64,000 nucleotides of DNA from Lepus europaeus (taxonomy: Eukaryota > Chordata > Mammalia > Lagomorpha > Leporidae): assembly GCF_033115175.1 (NCBI RefSeq), contig NC_084836.1:77280253-77344252 (forward strand), given 5' to 3'. Below, in pieces: positions 57,829 through 64,000 of the stretch. The position numbers and the translations under genes are program-made. Below the pieces are notes generated by a model that was not told where the DNA came from, did not search any database, and was given only the letters and a program-made list of their open reading frames with translations. Position 1 is the first letter of the stretch. Every line of letters starts with the position of its first letter.

Positions 57829-58438
57829 TGAAGGACCCTTATGGGGGAGAGGGACAAGAAACTAGGCCTGGGCAGATATCAGGGGCTTCTTAAGAGGTTA
57901 GATGTTCCCCAGAGTCCAGCGGGCAGGACGTTCTCTGGGAAGGAAAAGTCAATCCCCTTCAGATAACCTCTAGGCATGCCCAGAGCAGAGCTGCCACTCC
58001 CCTTCGGAGAGTCTCTAGGCACTCTCCCTCAGCACGTTCCCTCAGCACGCTCCCTCAGCACGTTCCCTCAGCACGCTCCCTCAGCACTCTCCCTCAGCAC
58101 TCTCCCTCAGCACGTTCCCTCAGCACTCTCCCTCAGCATTCTCCGGTATGCTAATTGTCCCTCCGAACCAGCCAATCCCGTGCCACCTCTGCATTCCATA
58201 TGCTAATGGTCCCTCTGAACTGACCAATCCTACGCATGCGCATTAAGAATATGCTAATTCGTTGCCTATATAACCTGTGTGAAACTGCCGCTCAGGGCTC
58301 CTCACCACCTGAGGTGGGGGCCCGTTTGCGCAAACGTTCAATAAAAACCTCGTGCTTTTTGCATCAACTGGTCTGGAGTCTGGATCTTTGGGCGTCCTCC
58401 CGAGCAAGTGGGCATCTCTGCAACTGAGAGGTCCAACA
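57829..58438 (+). repeat. 3' LTR of the class I ERV
   Basis: 610 bp, directly following the polypurine tract and colinear with the 5' LTR at an offset of 4,765. The three differing positions are 57,950, 57,964 and 58,246. TATA-like and AATAAA signals recur at 58,267-58,273 and 58,340-58,345. Confidence 0.95.
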
Positions 58439-58442
58439 AAGG

Positions 58443-58784
58443 GAAAGTCTCAAAATTAAGTTGGATTCCATACCAAGCAGAAAACAGGGAAAATGCACGT
58501 GCAGCACTCATTTGGTTTTGAGCAGCTATTAACAGCTTATCACGAGTAGCAAAGGGAAGGCAGAAAGCTCAGGCAGCCTGAAGACCAGGCTCCCCCAAGG
58601 TGTGGGACAACAAGGGTGCATAATGGTGAAAAAAGGGCAAACAAGGGCCAGCCACACCAGGTTTCAGGGCTTTCAGCCATTTCCGAAGGGGACTGGTTAT
58701 TTAGTCTGATTGGCAGGTGGGTGCACAGGTGTGGCCATGTCTGGGGATGAGATCACACAGTGGGTGTGGTAAAGGCGTGCACTC
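58443..58784. other. Right flank of the ERV (continuation of the host repeat)
   Basis: Continues the sequence interrupted at 53,063. AG-rich, no coding frame; leads directly into the second dispersed-repeat copy. Confidence 0.5.
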
Positions 58785-58985
58785 CCAGCTCGCAAATCTG
58801 ATCAATATTATCCTACATGCCTGCCTACAACATCGCCCACCAGACTCCATTCCCTTAATCCCAAGGGATATCGAAGGGCGTAGAATCATCACATCTTCTA
58901 TAGCTGCTTCCTACTTATGAGGGGTGTAGTGCAGGCCCTGCCTGTCCTAGGTCTGGACGTCCCTGCGTTGCTCATCTAACAAATT
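58785..58985 (+). repeat. Dispersed repeat, copy 2 (possible LTR)
   Basis: Direct copy of 49,195-49,425, with substitutions scattered along its length, so clearly older than the ERV LTR pair. Confidence 0.75.
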
Positions 58986-60990
58986 TGCTTTGTGAGCTGC
59001 AGCATTCTCACTGAGTACTCACTGGCTGAGTACCACGGGGTGTACAATCTTTGTGCACATGGCTTCAGTTACAAAGCTACCTCCCACCTCCATCTCTGTT
59101 CTTTAACAGTGAGTTGGTGACTCCACAGCATCCTGTTTGCCTAGTGAGTTTTGCTACATCTGTGCCTCACCCCACAGTGGTTTTCACTTGGTTGCAAATG
59201 GACTCCAGACTTCCTTACAGCAGGAAGCTTCCATCTGACAGATCTATAACTCCACTCAAGTCCATGGGAGCCTGGCACCCAGCTGACGGATGCCTCCTGC
59301 CCTTTACACAGCTGAACACCTCTGTGAGGTCACACAGTCATGTAAGTCACCCAAGGAGGGCTGGGAAGGGATGAATGGACAGTGTGATGCTATGACTCAG
59401 TAAGAAACACACAAGTACAGAGCTTCACACATAAATAGTACGACATGTTCTGAGAAATGCCTCGTTAGGTGACTTGACTGCCCTTCCCACATCTAAGAGT
59501 CTATGAACACAAACCTAGATGATGCAGCCCACTGCACAGGTTACCTGGACTGCACATTACTGTACCCAGTACTGCATTCAGTTGTCACACACGGTGGGTA
59601 TTTGTGCATCTAAACATAGACAGGCTCCATACAGACAGGATACAAGTATGGCACCTGCAGAGGGCACCTACTGTGATTGCAGCTTGCAAGGTTTTAAGCT
59701 GCTTTCTGTGAGCCAGTGAGGAGGAGTGAGCTTGAAGTTCTCAGCACCAAAGTACACTACTCTACACTGCACACTCAGGCCACACGGAATGAGCTCAACG
59801 TTTGTTCTTCAATAATAAATAAGCACATGGTATTCCACAGATTTGTACAAATTGTGTATGTCTGTTAAAATCATTTTAAAATAACAATGTTTTTAAAATA
59901 GAGGCAAAAGCACTCAGTTCTTCCAGTGGGCTGCTGATTGGTTCTGACAGATGATGACTAATAATAATCATCATCATAATAATAAAAATAAATTAACAGC
60001 TTATTGCAACAGTTTGAATTTCTGAATTTTCTAATTTTTAAAGACATTTGATTTTTCTATTAACTATTGGCTTAAAGCAGACACAACTGTACAAAATTTT
60101 TATTATTTGTTTCTATTTTAAAAACATTTTTTGACATTGTAAACTTTTTTGTTACAAGTGGAGAAACAGTCATACACACACACCCATCTCAGCATCCTGG
60201 AGGCCATGCACTTGCACACCAGAGCTCAGATCCCTTGCCCTCCCTCAGCACCTTGAACTTCCAGCCTGCATGAACTGCACAGTCAGCATCCCCAGGCAGA
60301 TGCCCTCTCCTGTCCTGCTGAGCACCACTGAGCCTGTCTGATCCCAGGATGCTCTCGACCTGCAGCCTCGCCTGGAGGCCACAGAGATCCTGCACTGGGG
60401 TTGAGCACCCTTCTGTCAGGGGCCGCTGGGAACCACCCAGGCTGACCAGGATATTGGGACAGAGTGGCCCATGGTAGAGCAGCAATACAATGTCTCAACT
60501 GTGATGGGCTAACTCATGGACCACACTCACAGCTGTCTGCTGCTGCCCAGAGCACCGAGATGCACTGGAGCTCATCAATGGTCCTGAGTCAAGGGCCTTC
60601 AGCCACCACCTGTCACCTGACATAGCCAAGGCCACAGACAGCAACACATCCCCTGCAAGCTGCAGCTTCTAGAATATGAGTAAATTCACAGGCATTCCAC
60701 ACTCTTTTTCCCACACTGGCATTTGCTCTGAGATCCACCTGGGCAGTTAGTATCACTTCTCACTGCACTTAACCCTGAAGGAACACTTTTCTTCTACAGG
60801 CAGAGGCTTAGACCACAGCGCCATCCCCAGTTCCTGCTTTTTTTATATATGGCTTTTCTTTCTGCTTGATGAGATTCACCTCTAGGATCACCAAATAACT
60901 AGATGGTTAAAAAATTATACATTCCTTTACTGGAAGATCTTTCAATGCTCACATAAAATTATGCATATTTATGGTGTACCATGTGATGTT
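58986..60990. other. Unassigned intergenic DNA
   Basis: Includes an AAT-rich low-complexity patch (59,950-60,000) and a GC-rich block (60,190-60,670) with minus-strand frames lacking any domain. Confidence 0.4.
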
Positions 60991-61360
60991 CCAATATGTC
61001 TGTGTGTTTTATAGAGGACAAAGCAAATGGGGTACCCATGAAATGCTACTCAACCATTACAATAGGTGGAAATCTTGTCATAGGTATCAACGTGCATGGA
61101 TTTGGTCACTATTTTCCGTGAAGTAAACCAGGCATAGGAAGACAAGTTTTGCATGATTTCACTCATATGTGACATCTAAAAAATGCATGACCATACAGAG
61201 GCTAAAAATAAAAGGATAATGAACAGAGGCTGAGCAGGAAAGAGGCAGGGAGGGATGGAGACGGGTTGATTCCTGGGTACTCAATTGTAGCTGGGGAGGT
61301 GTAAGTGCTGGTTTCTGTTGCACAGTAGAGTGACTACGGGGAATCTCATCCATTGTTATT
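60991..61360 (+). mobile_element. Old L1 ORF2/3' fragment
   Basis: Typical L1 phrases: GAAATGCTACTCAACCATTA, TTCACTCATATGTGACATCT; multiple stops. Confidence 0.65.
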
Positions 61361-61484
61361 TCCTTTCCTGGTTTCCAAAAATGTGCATAAAGTTTTATTC
61401 TTAAGCTATCGAGCTATAAAGGATGCAAACTTGTTGATTATTTTGTCTATAAGTTTGTACTCAATCTATGATTAACTCAATTTC

Positions 61485-61487
<3 letters not shown>

Positions 61488-61516
<29 letters not shown>
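61488..61516. repeat. (AG)n microsatellite
   Basis: Pure GA repeats, about 28 bp, not part of a SINE. Confidence 0.9.
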
Positions 61517-61519
<3 letters not shown>

Positions 61520-62029
61520 CTAATGACCAGTAATTAGAATTTTATTTCTCATTTGATTCACTAGTTTCATACAAGTATTTTTAAAAATCTGGTAATATTT
61601 TTGCAAGTTTTTTTCACATTCATTTTTTGTATCATTGTAGATTGATATGGAGTGTGAGAAGTGCTTCTAATATATACATATTGTGGAGATTCTATTTGAT
61701 TTTGGTAAGTGATTTTTTAAAATTTTCAAGTGTTTCATGTCACAAAAGCTTATTAAATTACCTTTACTCCTACTCTCATTCTCTATATCTTCATTGGTTA
61801 TAACTTTGCTGGGCCCCTAACTGATGCAGATAGCTCCATTCCTGAATCCCATGACTCCCTTTCTAATTTGATTGTGATATTTTTTGTTTTCTCTAGTCAA
61901 TACAGTTTTAAATAATATATATGTGTTCAGATGTTATAATACCACTTTGATATTTTCAGTTCTGCTATTAAATGTTTTCTACCTTAAATTTCATTTCTTT
62001 GAAAATGCTGCCTTCTTTCTTATTTTTGA
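61517..62029. other. Unassigned AT-rich DNA
   Basis: No coding or RNA feature; consistent with old L1 interior. Confidence 0.4.
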
Positions 62030-62361
62030 AGTTATTATTTATTTACACGAGAGGCAGAGTTAGAGAGAGGAGAGAGAGAGAGAGAGAGAAAGATTTAGAG
62101 AGAGAGATTTTCCATCAATGGTTCACTCCCCACATGGCCGCAATGGCCAGAGCTGGGCTGTTCCAAATCCAGGAGCCTGGAGCTTCCTCTAGGTCTCTCA
62201 CATGGGTGCAGGGGTCAAGCACTTGCAGTGTCTTCCACGACCTTCACAGGCAATAGCAGAGCTGTATTGGAAGAGGAGCAACTGGGACTAGAACCAGTGC
62301 CCATATGAAATGCCAGCACTGCAGGCTGAGGCTTAGTCTACTATGCCACAGCACTGCTCCT
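62030..62361 (-). mobile_element. C-repeat SINE
   Basis: Reverse copy; AG tract 62,060-62,110; head ends ...CACAGCACTGCTCC. Confidence 0.9.
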
Positions 62362-62417
62362 GTCTTACTTTTTTGATGTGTACATTTATGTGTTCTTTGT
62401 CAGACTATGTTGAAGGT

Positions 62418-63550
62418 TTTTATTTAATGAATACAAGTTTCATATGTACAGCTTTTAGGGATATAGTGTTTCTTCCCCCCATTCCTGCCCTCCTACCTCT
62501 ACTCACATCCCACCTCCCACTCCCTCCCCAATTCCATTTTCCATTAAGATTCATTTTTAATTGACTTTATATACTGAAGATCAACTCTATACTCAGTAGA
62601 GATTTCAACTATTTGCACCCACACAGTCACACAAAGTATCACGTACAGTTTGAAGACAAGTTTTACCATTGATTCTTAGAGCACACTTCATTAAATACAG
62701 AAGTCCAACATGGGGAGCAAGTGTTGTTGATTTAACAAAAGACTCTCTTATTTATAACGTCAATGATCACCCAAGGCTCGTGACATGAGCTGTCAAGGCT
62801 ATGGAAGTCTTCTGAGTCCACAAACTCCATCTGTTTTTAGACAGGACCCTATGCAGAGTGGAAGTTCTCTCCTCCCTTCAGAGGAAAGTACATCCTTCTT
62901 TGATGGCCCTTTCTTTCCACTGGGGTCTCACAGAGATCTTTCAAGGAGAACCATTTTTGCCACCATGCTTTCTATGCGTGAAATGCTCTCATGGTATTTT
63001 CAGTCAGATCAGAATGCCTTAGGGGCTGATTCTCAGGTCAGAGTACTGTTTAGGGCGTTTGTCATTCTATGAGTCTGCTGTGTGCACTGCTTCCCATGTT
63101 GGAACATTCTCTCCTTTATAATTCTATATTTATTACCAGGCACTCGGTCTTATTTATATGATCCCTTTGACTTATGGTCTATTTATATGATCAATTCCAT
63201 ACTTAATACGATCACTTTATCACATAAGATGGGATTAGTGCCACACAGCTAGAAGGGATTTGGAGCCCCATGGCAAGTTTTTAGCTTCACCCTTAGGGGT
63301 TAGTCTGTGGGAATGTGTGAGGATTTGTATGGCTCCTCACCCTCTCTTTCCCACTCTTGTTTTTAACTGGGATCTATTTTCCATTGACTTAATATATCTA
63401 TGATTAATTCTATGTTAAGTAAGGACTTCAACCAATGGTATTAAGTAGAGAAACAAAAGAACAAAAAAAAAATAAATAAAATGAAATAATAAACTGTTCC
63501 ACGACAGTCAAGATAAGGGCTGTTCAAGTAACTGCCTCTCATAATGTCAG
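62418..63550 (-). mobile_element. L1 3' end, minus orientation, adjoining U6
   Basis: T-rich tail, C-rich 3' UTR tract (CTCACATCCCACCTCCCACT) and about 1 kb of 3' UTR up to the U6 copy. The piece next to U6 (CAGTCAAGATAAGGGCTGTTC) also looks like L1 3' UTR. Confidence 0.75.
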
Positions 63551-63555
63551 TTTCA

Positions 63556-63661
63556 AAACTATGGAACGCTTCCCAAATCTGCATGTCATCCTTGGGCACG
63601 GGCCATGCTAATCCTCTCTGTATTGTTCCAGTTTTAGTAGATGTGCTGCTGAAACGAGCAC
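63556..63661 (-). pseudogene. U6 snRNA pseudogene
   Basis: On the minus strand the copy starts with a GTGCTCG-like 5' end at 63,661 and continues through recognisable U6 blocks (the GCAGCACAT region, GAACAATACAGAG, TTAGCATGGCC, AAGGATGACATGC, GAAGCGTTCCAT). It has more than ten mismatches to U6 spread along its length and no upstream PSE/TATA that I can see, so it is a retrocopy rather than an active gene. Its 3' end abuts L1 sequence in the same orientation. Confidence 0.85.
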
Positions 63662-63871
63662 TCTCTCTAACTTTTTAAATGCACTTTAGACATCAGGGTA
63701 CTTCAAGAAGTTTGCAGAAAGTAATAGAAGTAAAATATAAGCTTATTTTTGAAGAAAAATACTGAAATGTATGCAGAGTTTTTTGTCATAATATTCACAT
63801 TCAAGAACATTTTGAAGACCACGTGTGTATGCATGGATATTTCTTGGCACCAAAATGAACTTTTCCTTTTT

Positions 63872-63917
63872 TTTTTTTAAAGATTCATTTATCTATTGAA
63901 AGGCAAAGTGAGTGAGT

Positions 63918-63954
<37 letters not shown>

Positions 63955-64000
63955 TTCATCTGTTGATTCACTTCACGATGGCCACAATGGCTGGACCTGG
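63872..64000 (-). mobile_element. C-repeat SINE, cut by the window end
   Basis: A/T tail, (AG)n at about 63,921-63,951 and the TTCACTTCACGATGGCCACA block; the head lies outside the window. Confidence 0.85.

Larger units (their letters stand above)
53064..58438 (+). mobile_element. Class I (gammaretrovirus-like) endogenous retrovirus, young, defective
   Basis: Complete proviral frame of 5,375 bp: 5' LTR, tRNA-Ile primer-binding site, leader, gag, UAG, pro-pol, env stub, polypurine tract, 3' LTR. Both LTRs are 610 bp, start TG and end CA, and are bounded by the 4-bp duplication AAGG (53,060-53,063 and 58,439-58,442), the length typical of gammaretroviral integration. Coding breaks: TGA before nucleocapsid (55,548), a deletion joining RT to integrase (about 56,840), a frameshift near 56,900, and env reduced to 56 codons. 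The normal length of such elements (8-9 kb) implies roughly 3 kb missing. The cis elements for reverse transcription look intact, so mobilisation by a helper in trans is conceivable but unproven. Confidence 0.95.

Noticed and set aside
63556-63661. Functional U6 snRNA gene
   Set aside because: Many substitutions and no snRNA promoter upstream of its 5' end; fused to L1 at the 3' end.

Overview
This is mammalian nuclear DNA, almost certainly from a lagomorph and most likely rabbit or a close leporid. The main evidence is about 29 copies of the tRNA-derived C-repeat SINE typical of leporids, in both orientations. Each has a (TC)n/(AG)n tract and a recognisable promoter-derived head. L1 3' ends of rabbit type, MIR relics, microsatellites and intron-rich, AT-rich intergenic sequence complete the picture. 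No prokaryotic feature and no CRISPR array is present.

Layout. Positions 1-30,000 are intergenic or intronic: SINEs, an old L1 broken by SINEs (16.9-18.5 kb, with another fragment at 21.4-21.95 kb), MIRs and microsatellites, with no coding exon I can defend. Positions 30,045-36,882 (+) hold the only cellular coding locus I recognise. It is a tandem array of four modules (A-D), each homologous to the exons encoding the N-terminal REM (RasGEF_N) domain of RalGDS/RGL-family proteins, followed by one terminal exon encoding a proline/alanine-rich linker and a strongly basic tail. No CDC25-type catalytic RasGEF domain follows. Module A carries the start codon. A3, B3 and C1 have frame-disrupting length changes and C has lost its third exon. 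Module D plus the terminal exon is open and phase-consistent. Positions 37-46 kb are SINEs, MIRs and unassigned DNA.

Positions 46.7-52.3 kb and 62.4-63.6 kb are rich in L1 3' ends, including one apparent twin-priming inversion and one U6/L1 junction. At 53,064-58,438 lies a 5,375-bp class I (gammaretrovirus-like) endogenous retrovirus with TG...CA LTRs of 610 bp each, a 4-bp target duplication (AAGG), a primer-binding site matching tRNA-Ile(AAT), a polypurine tract, gag, a pro-pol frame behind a UAG codon, and only a stub of env. The two LTRs differ at 3 of 610 positions, so the insertion is young. The provirus is defective: an in-frame stop in gag before nucleocapsid, an internal deletion fusing mid-RT to mid-integrase, a frameshift in integrase, and near-complete loss of env. 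It sits inside an older repeat, parts of which recur at 49.2 and 58.8 kb. A U6 snRNA pseudogene lies near the right end (63,556-63,661, minus).

The most unusual content is the REM-module array with its basic tail, and the young, internally deleted, tRNA-Ile-primed provirus. Splice structures and transcription are inferred from sequence alone.
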